This document shows, piece by piece, positions 12,101-33,499 of a stretch of 64,000 bases of DNA. Both the position numbers and the translations under genes were made by a program. The notes below the pieces were generated by a model that had not been told where the DNA came from, did no database searches, and worked only from the letters and a program-made list of their open reading frames with translations. The stretch lies in contig NC_092672.1 in NCBI RefSeq assembly GCF_964355755.1, forward strand, positions 34,468,501 through 34,532,500. The letters are read 5' to 3'. Source of the DNA: Antedon mediterranea (lineage: Eukaryota; Echinodermata; Crinoidea; Comatulida; Antedonidae). Position 1 is the stretch's first letter. Every line of letters starts with the position of its first letter.

Positions 12101-15100
12101 AAGCACATTAGCAATTAAGTGTATTAGACAATTACTATGTTCTGTAGGCTTTTTGGCTGTTCAATACGACTATCACATTATCTCTAGCCATCTATTTATT
12201 ATATCGAATTACAATTAGAAAAGCACATACCTCAGCAGGCATCTGCATAACTAAAACAGCAGCAATAGGGGCCTGGGCCTGGCAGTAACCGTCTCTAGGA
12301 TTGTAAATACTGTAGGCCTTCAGTATACGGAATAAATCCTGCTGACCTCCTCCTCCTTTCGCAAACATCTCATGGAATGGAAACTGTCGATCAAGATCCT
12401 TTTCAATCTGGTCTACCCATTTTGGGTCGCCCTTCTGTGCGTCGAGTTCCTGGTTTTAAACAAGTGTTTATTTTATTTTTACACTATTTTATAATTTATC
12501 CTACTTATAAACTAAGTTTGATTTGAGGCTTGGGAGTGGAGTAGAAAGAGTTGTTGAGTTACAAAACTGGCACTAGGTCAGGATTGAACCCTGGACCTTG
12601 GCATTGGAAGACAAGCATGTTAACTACCAAGAATAAAACTCCATCACTTAACTACCAAGCTACAGCTCTGCTACATTTGTACCATTATAAAAGAACTTGT
12701 GATATTATTCTATCTTTCTATCGTATAGATTTGCAACTTAGGGTTAGAAAGTTTGGTTAACTTACGGCAAAGACGAGTTTATTTTTCTCCATGATGTTTT
12801 TACTTCCCGAGAGATGCTGCCAAGCCCGGGCACGTAACGCCGAAGGTATTCCTTTACGACAACGTTCCTTGATCTTTATATAAAAAAAAAACAGTCATAA
12901 AAAAAGTACAATTATAGAAATATTGATTATGAATATTTGAATACAGTACTGTAACTCTATATAGAAAGAGAAACACAACATATGGATATGTATTAATTAA
13001 TAAAACCTTGTAGCTCTAACTAAACCGAATAACAGACAATACAACAGAAACTACTACTAATGAATGAATTGTGTTATAAGTGGATTTAAATATTCATTTG
13101 ATGGTTTCACTCTCTTACTACAGTAATACAGTCACTAATCACTTCAGACTTGACACTTAAGTACTGTAAAACAACTTCAGTATACAATATTTGTCATCAA
13201 ATAGTCATTTAACATAATAATAATATCGAATATTTGTCTCACTCAAAACAACTCTACAATAATTATTAACTAAAATGTTTTTATCGTTAATATTATGAGA
13301 GAGCAATCGACAAAGTAAAAATTGTCATTCTAAAATTCTTTCCTAGCATTATAATGTACTGTACAGACTTAAATTTTAATATTTTATCTATGATTTATAG
13401 ATTCTATAAGTAATTGTACATAATTACAATATTTTATTACTATGCAATATTTAATACTAACTGTACTACAGTAAATGGTTATTTTATTGACACAGATTGA
13501 CGATCGACACAGTAAACAATTGTGTCTCAGTTACAGGAAAATTGACAAAATCAGCACTGTGGTCATGTTACAAGAGTCTAAATAATATAGATTATTTGAT
13601 AAAAATACAATTTTAAAGATTTTATCTATGATGATAAAGATTCTATAATTAATGGTACATTATCACAGTAGTGTATACTATTGCTATTAATAAATATTAC
13701 CTGTACTCTACAGTATATCAGTTTATGATAGTAAAGTAGGTCAGATATATATCAATATTAAGAAGATAACAATAAAATTTATCATTAATACAGATACTGG
13801 TATGAGATACAGTACAAGTACAAATAAAGAACGTTATCAGATGTTAAAACATGACCTAGTTATCCTAAATAGTTGACATATTAATTACGATTATTATTAT
13901 TATTAAGCTTAACCAAAACTTAAAATCTAAGAATTCTTTCACAATCACAAATTAATTACTCATTTCACAGGTACAGTACCAGCGAGAATTACTGCCCAAT
14001 TCGGACGCGGCAGACGCGGCATGAATACGTCCATGACGCGTCCACTTCGCGTCCATTATATCGACGCGTCTGACGTGATTTGACCTTAGACCAACGTCCT
14101 TTGTGTTTGAGCTAACCGGGAGCTAACCACGCCGGTGTTAAAGTAAACAAAAGCTCCGCATTGTTACTGTACTACAGTTATATTCTGTACGATGTTTTCT
14201 CAACCCGTGAAAACCTGTATTAAACGAAATGTATTTTATACTACACTACAGTAGTTAATAACATGCAAAAAAAAACCTCTAAAAAACGAATTAATGAATA
14301 AGTGCGTATAGATACCAGTTCATTAGTACTACAGCTTACTATATGGGCAAGAAAGACTGATTTTTTGTGAGTAAAATTATTATCGGATGTCAAAAAACTT
14401 CTTTGGCACGCTGCCTAAAAAGAAACCGCTGAACGAGACTTGCGGGAAATGCAGTGCTGAAACCACGTGTGCCTGCCATGCAGTAAAACCACGTGATAGC
14501 ATATTTACCAAACTCGAACGTTCGGCGACTAGACCCGAGTGTGTGAAAATATGTTGCTTTCGCTGTCCGAGCGAAGCAATGAATTGTGAGTATCGAATGT
14601 CAAAAAACTTCTTTGGCACGCCGCCTAAAAAGAAACCGCCGAACGGGACTTGCGGGAAATGTAGTGCTGAAACCACGTGTGCCTGCCATGCATGCAGTAA
14701 AACCACGTGATAGCATATTTACCTAACTCGACCGTTCGGCGACCCGAGTGTGTGAAAAATAGTTTGCTTTCGCTGTCCGAGCGAAGCAATGAATTTTATA
14801 TACTAATTAAAAAATCGACACATTGTAATGGACAAAAATGGTGCAGTACATGTATTTTTGTAACACTATAAATATCCTCAACCTATTTTTATTCATTATA
14901 TTAAATTCTAGCACCCGCCCTTGGCTTTTTTGTTTTAAATCGCTTTTGTACCAAGCCTTAATGCCTTTGTGTTGTTCCGTGTCCTATTGTCTTTTTCTAT
15001 TCAGTGTATCAAATTTTAACACCCGCCCTTGTTTTTTTGTACCAATTTTGAGGTCTAAGGATAGAGATATTATAGTGACAATTTTGGGGTCCCAAAATTG

Positions 15101-18100
15101 GTACAAAATAACATTAACTAAAAAAATATTATTACAGTCATTATTACAATTATACAAACACTGTAATCTTAACATGATCAGAGAGGAACATCATTATAGC
15201 GTAAAAAAAATATTTCTTAATATTTATAAGCAAAGCGTACACAGAATGCCTAGTGTTGTACTGTACGTCATCAACAGGGTCATCAACCCGCTTTTCAGCA
15301 GCGGTAGAACATGGTTGCAATATTGCTGGGATCCAATGGAGTAGAAAAATATCACGTGCTCTTTGTTGCGCGCTATGACGACCATGGAGATATAAATTGA
15401 CAGTGTACAGTACATACTGTAGGCTACATGATTTTGTTGAGCCTTCTTCCACAGTTTTAACTCATCATATGACATTTAAATATAACTTATTTCTCTATGA
15501 TCATATCAATAATTCAACATGAAATAGAGGCCTCGTTATTAAAAAAATATTCTTCCATAAAATGATTCATATGAATAAAATATACTGTATCATGACGATG
15601 ATTATTGATCGAGTACGCTAGGCCGATCTCAGGCGGTGGTGTACGTGCTAGACAGTGAACCGGCCGGCTAGATCCCACGGCGGGCTAACGATGGATATAG
15701 ACACAGTTTCGCACGAAACTGGCTTTTTGGACGAATTATTCGGCAGATAAAAATAAACACAACACACACAAGTCGTAGGCTAACTTTATTTATTTTTTAA
15801 TCATATTGTTTGTGAATGTGAAAGTATTTTATAAACAAACACCAATACAGCCGACCCTGCTCAACAGTCAGGCTTAGTTTTCCGATGTCATTTGAATATG
15901 AATACGGTCGCGGACAATAACAAAAACAGACTCAGGTAGCGAGGTCACGGCCCGCCCGACGAAAGTGCGTCCAAATCATTGGTTTAGTTTATGAATGGAC
16001 GCGTCGTGGACGCAAATTGGACGGACACTCGACGCGTCCAAAAAGGGGCAGTAATTCTCGCTGGTACTGTAATAAGTAATAAATATGCTATTTTATGTCT
16101 TTAGACACATGTGGCCAAGGATTACCAATATTAAATTAATAACTGTCCTATCAGATAGGTGGTAATCCCTCTGATACAGGGGCTATTTTGTGAACCAGTT
16201 CACCAGGGTAACCCCGTACTCGTCTCGAATGATGAACTGTGTTCTTTAAAAGTGCACACGGGTTATAACTGTGTACACTGGACCTATAATTTGTGATCCT
16301 TATCCGAGAAGACTTGTTCCACCACCAGAACTAGGAGTGAACCCACGTTGATATTGTACTGGTTCTTTAGGTACGGTAAACGGCGCCTCTGCTTTAACAG
16401 CTCGGCTTTTGAACTCGAATAAAGGCCAACTGATTCATGTTTAGATTAATTAAATAAATAATTCATACGGAATCATCGTTATTGGATATCTACAGTATAT
16501 CAGTAAATCTTAATAAGTCAGACAAACCTTTTTTTGTTTTTTACTCATCCATTTTGGCCAATCAAGAAGCATATCCAACCATTTCAGTTCACGTTTACGA
16601 AGGACACTTATGGGCACATTATGATCTCTGCAAAACAAAAAAAACTTTTGTCAAAAACTAAAGTCTAAAAAAAAAAAGTATCGCAAAGATACTTTTTAAC
16701 TTTAACACAATTACAGATTACAATACAATTTACTGTTGAATGTGACATATTCAATTACAATTCACGTTTGCAGTGGGTCTATTGTTTCACTGAAAATAAC
16801 AGAAATACTGTACAGGTATACATTTGATTAACTGTAGCTTGGCTTGACAAAGGATGAAGGTACTGTAGTTTCATAAGTTACAAAAAATTTCTAAAATAAA
16901 AGCGTAAAAATTGTACAGTATTAACAATACTGTAGGGTGAGCCAGTAAAAAAAAAAAACAATTGTTACTATACACAGTAACCCTATTAAGAGAATTGCTT
17001 GGAAGGAAATTCATATTACGTATATTCATCTCCAGATGAGCTTTGTTGTGACTCATTTAAACAAAGGATATCCCATCAATTTTAAGGGTACAGTCTCAAT
17101 GAATAAATGCAATATTGAATATTATACCTTTTAAAGTAAATACAAAATTAGAAACTTAGTGATCATGAAAATGGTTAATTATTTATAATAAGACAGAATT
17201 TTCTGATTGATTCAGATAGATGCCTACCGTAACTGTAACTGGTGGTGAACAGTAATCACTAAACCAAAATGAAAGCACTCAGAAACTAAGTGAAGTACTT
17301 GACGAAATATTTCTAGAGATCGCATGTTGATATTACGGCGCATGTACAATACAATACAAATTTTTCTTTTTTTTTTGGGAAGTTATTAATGAACTGATTT
17401 TCTTGATTTTCAACAGGCAACTTCTGTAAGTATATACCTAGTATTTACACCAACAAATTCAGAATGGATTCAAAATTGTAGATGCTACCATGCCAACAAC
17501 CAAACAAATCAATATACTTGGCAAAAAATTATAATTTGCCAAGAATTAATTGGCAATTTTTTAAAATACAAATGATCTACAATACTAGTATAGTATAGTA
17601 TACATACAGTCTGAATCTATGAATATTAAATGGTAATAATATGCAAGCATGATTAGAAGTTATGTGCAAATATGATAAGTGCCAATTCCAAACATGGCTA
17701 TCAATACGACAGTCAGTTAAAGTAGTAATGTTTTGGTATAAACAGGAACTAAGTTTAAGGGCCATTGTTCACCATAAGTACATCATATCACTTCCAAATA
17801 TTTCTATTCTGTAGCACTTATCAAATAAGATAAATGTAGCATATTTTATTTGTATTATTTCTTAAATGTATTATGATAAATTGAATTTTTAAAATATTTA
17901 CTGTATCATCAGGTATTTTGGATTATGATTGAGGCTTGTGGCTAGGTTTGTAATGTGGTCTATTAGTATTATATAAACATTGTGTTGATTATACACAAGT
18001 ATCCTGTAAGATTGTCAGAAATTAATAAATGTGGTTTTTTTACCACAGAAGAGACAAAACAACAATTCAACTATCCTATAGTACATTGCCTCTTTGTTGA

Positions 18101-19878
18101 GCCTGTAATAGGGTGGTACTGTATCAGGTTCTGACAAATAAATAAAGATTTATTGAATTGGATAGAAATAATAGCATAGTAGGACCAAGAAATAAATGTT
18201 ATTTTGCCTTGAAGAAAATCAATAAAACATCAATAAAATATTATTAATTATTAATATAGTATATTAATTCAGGATTAAATTTTCTTTTTGTTGATCTAAT
18301 GCAGTATTTAAAATACATTTTAAAAATAAGTACTTTACTACAAAGAGTATATACAAAGAGTACTTTACTACATAATACGTATTGCAATGCTCTGTTAAAT
18401 TTCAAGTCTGAAGCACTGTCTACACTATTAAACTAGCTTGACAAAAAAGTGTGATGTGACCAAATATGGTAGTGATATCATGTTCATATATGGGCACTTT
18501 GACATTTTTTTGTCACATAAAGTTTGATAGTGTAGACAGAGTTTAAGACTTAATTTATATTTATTACTTAAAAAATTACTTCTAAATTATTAATTACTGT
18601 AGGATCCAAATAAAATTATTTCAAGAATGTATTAAGTAGTTAAAAAAGAATAAGTCTGTACCTATTTTGTTCAAACTGCTTTCCTCCAGTAAATCCAAAT
18701 CTATCTACTTTAGTAGGTGGTGGTTCAGCTACTCCATTAACTTGGTTAGTGGCACCACCTCGTTGGTTTGGTTTTCCTTCGTAATTTCCATCAAAACTTG
18801 TGGCACCTTGAGATATCTGTCTCTGGAAGCTTGTAGCTCCATTTGCACTGACCTCTTTGACGCTACCATCGTTGTCTTTCTGTGGATCCTCCTGAGGGCT
18901 TGTGGCACCATGGGATATCTGCCTTTGGAAGCTTGTAGCTCCATTAGCACTGACCTCTTTGACGCTACCCTCGTTGTATTTCTGTGGATCCTCCTGAAGG
19001 CTTGTGGCACCATGAGATATCTCCCTCTTGAATGTTTCTCTGTTATTGGTATCTTTCAGGTCATCAGGGATATCTTTTTGTGTAACATCTTGAAGACTCG
19101 AAGCGCCATGCGATATTTCTTTAGCTTCATTATCATAGATCTCTTTCAGGCCATCGGGGATGTCATTCGTTGTAACACCCTCTTGGCAGGTGTGATGATT
19201 ACTTGAAGTGCCTTCAGTAGTAGCTTGCATGTCTTTTACGCCAACCATGCTCTCCTGAATGTCATTACTTGGAATGCTTGTCTGTATATTATTTGTGTCA
19301 TCAATAGTTTTTTCTGGTTCTTTGTTTAAGTCACTAGTATCATAGCCTGTGACTATATTAGTTATGGCAGGTTCTATGCCTACATTATCACTGTCAGGGT
19401 TCTCTTTCAGTAATGTGGTAACATCTTGTTCTGTCTCCGCTGGATTTTTCAATTGATCAGATGTACCCTCCGGTAGGGCAGTGACATCTTCAGGTTTCTC
19501 CCGAGATTGTTGTGTTGCAATGTTGTCAGATGCATCCTCATGTAGGTCAGTGACCTGAGGGTGGTCTTGTTGTGTATCTATTTTGATATTGGGAATGACA
19601 TCATCTGAGATTGCTTTATTGTTGCAGTCATATTCTTGTGAGGCAGAGACCACACCAACATTGTTCTCTTTTACAATTGTTTCATTAAAGTCATCGTTCT
19701 GTAGGCCTGAGGTTTCAAAATATTTGTCATTGGGATTGCCGTTTTGTAGGCCTGGGATATCATGCTTCTCCTGGTCTTCTATTCTACTAATACTATTGCG
19801 TTCTTGTTGTAATCTTGTAGCACCACCTTCAATATTCTCTTCTGGTATATCACAATCTTCACATGGATTACTAGTCAT
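9189..19878 (-). CDS. TBC1D10: TBC1D10 (EPI64-type) Rab GTPase-activating protein
   Basis: A GTPase activator for Rab proteins in membrane traffic; human relatives act at microvilli and endosomes. Eight exons (minus): 19878-18662, 16627-16528, 12873-12766, 12449-12231, 11725-11585, 11411-11297, 10691-10537, 9677-9189. All phases agree, giving 847 residues. The TBC domain spans roughly residues 440-660: [35 protein letters not shown] (arginine-finger region), [12 protein letters not shown] (glutamine finger), then [30 protein letters not shown] and [14 protein letters not shown]. The C-terminal exon is a Lys/Glu/Arg coiled coil ([10 protein letters not shown]..) ending in a lysine-rich tail; no DTYL-type PDZ ligand as in human EPI64. 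The first exon is unusual: about 405 low-complexity Asp/Asn/Ser/Thr-rich residues before [15 protein letters not shown]. Which vertebrate paralogue (A, B or C) it matches best is not decided. Confidence 0.93.
9841..10505 (+). repeat. Tandem array of three SINE-A units, period 208 bp
   Basis: Units start at 9841, 10049 and 10257. Each holds a tRNA-like head GTAGCTTGGTGGTTAACGTG (A box), the B box GGGTTCAATCCTGACC, then CCTCAAATGAGACTTAGTTT. The first two are almost identical over 208 bp. The third is diverged and alone keeps the 3' end TTATCCATCCTGTAATTGG and TTGGATGCGTATGAAAT, which single copies have at 25832 and 59270. It lies in the last TBC1D10 intron. Confidence 0.85.
11096..11244. mobile_element. 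MITE copy 6 (complete) in TBC1D10 intron
   Basis: 149 bp. Left AAGCTCTGTCTACACTATC, right GATAGTGTGGACAGAGCTT, core CCAAATATGGTAGTGATAAG and GACATCATCATG. It ends 53 bp before the donor side of the exon at 11297-11411. Confidence 0.85.
12490..12680 (-). mobile_element. SINE-A copy, reverse orientation, in TBC1D10 intron
   Basis: The minus strand reads GTAGCTTGGTAGTTAAGTG.. , a second head-like GGTAGTTAACATGCTTGTC, then CAGGGTTCAATCCTGACC and ACTCCACTCCCAAGCCTCAA. The head appears partly doubled. It is 41 bp from the donor of the exon ending at 12766. Confidence 0.75.
13974..16069. mobile_element. 2.1-kb non-autonomous DNA transposon with GACGCGTC subterminal motifs
   Basis: Ends are perfect inverted repeats of about 24 bp (CAGTACCAGCGAGAATTACT.. 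on both ends), flanked by TA on each side. Both subterminal zones are packed with GACGCGTC-like motifs (13998-14085 and 15960-16045), as seen in elements whose transposase binds subterminal repeats. It holds an internal 211-bp direct duplication (14388-14796). I find no transposase; open frames of up to 168 residues at 14838-15475 lack recognisable domains. It sits in TBC1D10 intron 2. The superfamily is not determined. Confidence 0.75.
14388..14796. repeat. 211-bp direct duplication inside the 2.1-kb element
   Basis: Copies begin at 14388 and 14599 (TGTCAAAAAACTTCTTTGGC), each ending TGTCCGAGCGAAGCAATGAA. Frames are open across both copies on both strands (14387-14710 plus, 14706-14380 minus). 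The plus frame is Cys-rich ([14 protein letters not shown] twice), but an open antisense frame of equal length is more likely a base-composition effect. Confidence 0.8.
16195..16415 (-). mobile_element. SINE family B, diverged partial copy
   Basis: The minus strand matches the SINE-B body (TCGGATAAGGATCACAAATT, CACTTTTAAAGAACACAG, GAGACGAGTACGGGGTTACC). The tRNA-like head is heavily altered (GAGCTGTTAAAGCAGAGGC). Confidence 0.7.
18411..18543. mobile_element. MITE copy 7 in TBC1D10 intron 1
   Basis: 133 bp, left AAGCACTGTCTACACTATT, right GATAGTGTAGACAGAGTTT, core CCAAATATGGTAGTGATATC. It lies 118 bp from the exon 1 donor. Confidence 0.8.
18790..19040 (-). repeat. In-frame 102-bp tandem repeats inside TBC1D10 exon 1
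   Basis: The 34-residue unit containing [19 protein letters not shown] and HGATS.QEDPQK occurs twice in full and once in part, period 102 bp, a multiple of three. The whole exon keeps recurring GATS and DIP.. motifs, so the N-terminal region has probably grown by repeated duplication of a disordered segment. Confidence 0.85.
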
Positions 19879-20380
19879 CTTTGTCTCTCTTTATTAGTGT
19901 TTAGTTGCATGACTTTTTAGCACCTCTATAAAAAAAGATTTGATTAAATAATTAGTATAGGCCAGAGAGGCCTACTAAAATACCTTCTTTTACTAAAATT
20001 ATTTCACTTTTCTGTATTTTAACATGAAAAATATTTTTTGGCAAAACAGTGTTTTTGATTGGAAAGATTAGTATCAGACATTATTGGAGAGATACTAGAG
20101 TCTAGGCCTAGCACTAGCTAAGCCTAGCGCATAGACATAGTTCAGTAAGGGTAAGGCAGTCACTAACTAGCCTACTAACTACTTGGCCTAGCTAGGCTCT
20201 AACCAATCTAGCCTACCTTCACGGCGCTAGTTCCGTTTCGCACCTGTCATTTATTATAATAGGCCTCATTATTTAGCCTCGCCTGGTAAGCGGCCTCTAG
20301 CACAATCTCTAGCACTCACCGCAATAGCACAGCCAGCAGCTGCAGAGGCTAGCCTAGGAGGGCCTAGGCTTCTAGACTTT
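19879..20380. promoter_or_regulatory. Upstream region of TBC1D10, rich in CTAGGCCTA-type motifs
   Basis: Between the TBC1D10 start codon (19878, minus) and 20380 the sequence becomes richer in G+C and carries many overlapping TAGGCCTA, CTAGCCTA and GCCTAGC words (for example 20101-20215 and 20340-20375). Similar clusters lie upstream of most other gene starts in the window, so I infer promoter-proximal sequence. No TATA box is assigned. Confidence 0.4.
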
Positions 20381-20821
20381 TATTCTAGTAAAAAAAAATA
20401 GTAAAACTAGTTTCCAAATACATTACCATATATAATTCAAGCTTTTGCAAATCTTTACATAAAAATTGTTTAGTTTTCAGCACGATTAATTCAGTAGAAA
20501 AAAACAATGTTGTTGATGTACGTTCATCATCGACGAAATGAACCACACGGGAATTCACGAAAACGAATGTCAACGACCGGACCACCGGAAGGCGGAAGAT
20601 GGTTGCCGCAAAATTCATAAAATTGTGACTCAATAAAATGACGTAAAACGCAAATAAATTATGGATGTGGTCTTTAATACAAGAAGTACAATTGTATTTT
20701 CCCCTTTGTACTGTTTTACTTTTATTAGTACATTCTAACAATGCACACTGGACTTAAGTCTGGAAAACTTAAAAGATAAATCAAGAAACAATGATTCAAT
20801 CTGTTTTCATATATTTTATAA

Positions 20822-20840
20822 TTTATTAAATATATTTATT
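20822..20840 (-). terminator. Candidate polyadenylation signals of the TXNRD2-like gene
   Basis: Minus-strand AATAAA hexamers lie at 20840-20835 and 20827-20822, about 80 bp past the SECIS element. This placement keeps the SECIS inside the mRNA. Confidence 0.5.
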
Positions 20841-20916
20841 ACAATAATGTTTTGTTTCCAATGCAATTTCAATACATTTTAAAATACATTACTGAAATCA
20901 TTTGTTTCAATTAATT

Positions 20917-20982
20917 GTGTTGTCGCAATCAAACTTTCTCCACCAACCAGGTTTCTGAGAAAGTCATCATCTGATGCAACAC
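20917..20982 (-). ncRNA. SECIS element (selenocysteine insertion signal) in TXNRD2 3' UTR
   Basis: The minus-strand RNA has outer pairing GUGUUG/CAACAC, the quartet AUGAU on the 5' side and UGAU on the 3' side, helix II GACUUUCUC/GAGAAAGUU (nine pairs, one G-U), then an apical part starting AGAAACC with the conserved AA about 12 nt after the quartet. ACC/GGU can form a small extra stem, as in type II SECIS. It lies 327 nt past the stop codon of a gene whose penultimate codon is UGA. Every required SECIS feature is present; only a folding program could grade it further. Confidence 0.9.
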
Positions 20983-21003
20983 AGAACAAAACAAAGACGC
21001 CAA

Positions 21004-21143
21004 AAGCTTTGTCTACACTATCAAACTAGTTTGACAAAAAATGTGATGTGCTCAAATATGGTAGTGATATGACATCATCATGTCCATATATGGGCACATC
21101 AAATTTTTTTGTCACATAAAGTTTGATAGTGTAGACAGAGCTT
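21004..21143. mobile_element. MITE copy 8, within TXNRD2 3' UTR
   Basis: 140 bp, left AAGCTTTGTCTACACTATC, right GATAGTGTAGACAGAGCTT. It lies between the stop codon (21309) and the SECIS (20982), so it is probably transcribed in the mature mRNA as a long hairpin. Confidence 0.85.
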
Positions 21144-21308
21144 AAGTCTATCCCATAATCCTGCCAACACATAGGGCCTATTACTTGATCCTCTAAGTAG
21201 AAGAACCTATTGTGAAAACAATTGTGGCGTAGTGGTTATTTTACCGAAGCAAAAGGCAGTGTATATATATTTGTTACTAAAAGTGTTTGCAGGTATTATG
21301 GGATTGAT

Positions 21309-30578
<9,270 letters not shown>

Positions 30579-31048
30579 GCTGCAGCTTGTATTTTTAAAG
30601 TAACTTGTTATTCTTGATTATTCGGTCTCGTGTTTTGAAAAGTCTCGAGAGTTGAAAGACAAATGGTGGCGCTATACAGTTTTATGGCTTCATCACAAAA
30701 AAGTTATACAGTATTCAGTACTTTCATAGACAATTGTTTCCAACATTTATTTAGTATTTTCATTTCATTTCATTTCTTTATTCGACAACAAGCGGTCCAG
30801 GGATTGCGACAGCAACAGAGCGCCATAACACATTTGTGTCCGCAATCCCTGTAACATACAACTTAATACAAGTTAAAAATGAATATAAAATATACAGAAT
30901 ATATAAAAAATTGAATTAATTTGTATTACTGTGGTACACAATTTAAAATACACCTATACAATTAAATTAATTATTCTTTCTACAAATTGTACATAAAACC
31001 TGATAAGATGTTTATCCAATATACATAGTTCCTTAATATTCATAAACA
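30579..31048. other. Space between TXNRD2 start and LRRC42 stop
   Basis: Both genes run on minus, LRRC42 upstream. The space holds the TXNRD2 5' UTR and promoter, an ATTTC-rich tract followed by CTTTATTCGACAACAAGCGG and an inverted GGGATTGCG / CGCAATCCC pair (30792-30851), a possible retroelement 3' end, and the LRRC42 3' UTR. Confidence 0.4.
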
Positions 31049-33404
31049 TTATTTTACTTTTTTTTTACGTATAAACTTTTTAATTGGTAAAGGTTTTAAT
31101 TGACTAGTTTCTATATTTTCATCAAAAGGTTTTAAATCATTTTCACAAATATCTGCATGCAGGTCAGAACCTTGATTAAATAAAGTAGAATCAATGGAAC
31201 CAGATTCATTTTGTACGTGATCTAGCGCAAACAATAATTTATTTCCTCTAAAATTAGTTTTTTTCATCTGCACCTTAGAAGGTAAATTCTCAACACCTTT
31301 TTTATCCTGTCCTTTTAAATAGTCATTTGTTTTGTTACCACATTTATAATATTCCTTAGTCCCCTTTAGTTTTCTCCTCTTCCTTACTCTGCTATCACCA
31401 TCAACATCTGTGTTTTCACAATGTTTTTCTGCTCGTTGTTCATGTTCAATTTTATTATTACTTAAGTTTGTTAGTTTATCTTTTTTTACGAAGTCTAATG
31501 ATATTAGCCGCATTTTTCTTGCTCCTTGCAAGGCTGATTTTTTAACGCAAGTTCTTTTAGAGGTCAGCTGACCGTCTGTAATTAAAAGAAATAATCATTC
31601 TCAGTAAAGTATTTATTAAAGATGTATAGTCCCCCAAAAACATTAGTTGATAACATTTTTTATTGTGAAAACACTGCCGGTGGTCCAGGCATAGATTAGT
31701 GTGACCGTCACAAAAAGTTGTATACATCCTGACTGCATGGACAACATTACTGTTACAGGGAAAACTCATCCTTGTGATATATTCTTTGATTGCACTTACA
31801 AAATTGTTTAGCTTGTGATGTTGGCTCTGGTACCTCTTCTAGCCAGTTGTGGATCATAGTAGACGCCCATCCACTTGTTTTTATTTCAACAAATTGTCGG
31901 TCTTCTTTCATGGTTGTAAGATTGAGGGTGCCACACACAGACTTTAACCCATTATTCTAAAAATAAAGCATCACATAACTTTGTTATCAGGAAAAATGGA
32001 TTGAGAGAAAAACAATTATCATTTTAAAAAGATATTTTGACAGAAAGTATGTTTTTATACTCACCGATATAAGATTATCTGACAAATCCAAGAATTTGAT
32101 GTTCTTAAATGTCAACAAATAACGTATGCATGAATCTGTAATCTGAAGATTACCTAACAAAAGGAAATTAAAAATGTTCATTTTAAATAAAATTATTTTA
32201 ATTTTATATTATATTTTATATATTTCACTATCTAAAGTTCAAATAATAAATATTAATGTTGTATATTCTAAAAGATGTATTTTCATATCATATTGAGAAG
32301 TACTAGCAACAGGGACGTAGCCAGCATGAGGCGCTTGCCTCATCTGAAATTTTCACTACCCACCTCAATGCCCCAGCAGAGATAGTCATATTATTTTATA
32401 TTAATAATTATATTTAAAGCATCTTTGCCTCGTCTGTTTTTAACCTTTCTCTACAGAGTTTTTTTTCCTTCATTTCTGTACACTGTATATGGTATTTCAC
32501 TCACATGATTTATATTGTAAACATAAATAAAGTTTATCTTTAACTTTCAACTTTTATTGCCACTAAAAAAATATATATATATTTTGTTAAAAATTACAGC
32601 ATGGCTATAGGAGGTTAAAAAAATAGACTTCTCATAATTGAGTTTAACCCCTTTTACAAATATAAATTACATTACTCATGTCAATACAATAAAAAATAGC
32701 ATTTTCAAAATACTACCTGCTAATTGAAGAGTTGTCAATTCGACTGGCCCATCGTGCATCATTCGTGCCGGTGTTGTTAGACTCCTTAATCCAGATTCAC
32801 CGATTAAATTATGTGACAATCCAAGATGTTTCAATCTGCAAAATGTATATTAATACGCTGCGGTAATTTAAAACTTCTCCATATTTCATTAGACAAAGTT
32901 ACACAGATACTCCTACTCATTTTCTTTTTAACTTTATTATACATTTTGTATACATTGAATGAGTGTCATATTGGCTTATGAATATTAATGAGTTCAATAT
33001 TGTCTAATTCGCAACACCCACAAATCAGTTACAAACCTTTTAAGCCGTGCTACTATTCTCAAAATGATGTGATCATCATCCAAAGCACAGTTTTCCAGGT
33101 CCAGGGATACAAGTCCTTCACAATGCAGCAACACTTCCAACTTCTCTGCGTACTCATTAACTATATCTTTCTGATTAACCAGACTTAAAGACGTAAGTAA
33201 GTCGGTACCGTAGCAAGATACAAACGACTTTAGTGTTTTATTACAAAATGAAAAGACTGTTTTGGATTTCTGAAGTTCGGTTGCACGTGTGAAGATCTGT
33301 TTGCCGATGATGTCTGGTATGCATTCAAAGCTTTCAACATCCTTCACATTACGTGCAACAAAATCAATACAAATATCTAACAGTGTTTCAGGTGATGATG
33401 ACAT
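31049..33404 (-). CDS. LRRC42: Leucine-rich repeat-containing protein 42
   Basis: A nuclear LRR protein of poorly known role in animals. Exons (minus): 33404-33037, 32835-32717, 32153-32065, 31956-31800, 31575-31049. Phases agree; 419 residues against about 428 in human. Seen: an N-terminal helical region (ICIDFVARNVKDVESFECIP), then leucine-rich repeats: LVSLDLENCALDDDHIIL, LKHLGLSHNLIGESGLRSL, ELTTLQLAGNLQITDSCIRY, IKFLDLSDNLIS. These are followed by a conserved tail motif SGWASTMIHNWLEEV and QFYG. The C-terminal exon is Lys/Asp-rich and disordered, with RKRRKLKG and RKKK clusters that could serve nuclear import. The start ATG is the first in the exon; a 5' UTR acceptor is likely at about 33433. 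Regions 31618-31650 hold a stub of the ATGTATTGTCC MITE. Confidence 0.9.
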
Positions 33405-33499
33405 TGTCTTCTTTTTTTAGTACAATGCAAACCTGAAACCACTCTACAAAAAAAAAGTGATACTTAATATTAATAATAATAAAGTATTAACTTATTTAC

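Noticed and set aside
14380-14710. Cys-rich protein gene (107-108 residues on either strand)
   Set aside because: Both strands are open across a 211-bp duplication inside a transposon; composition explains it. Kept only as a low-interest finding.
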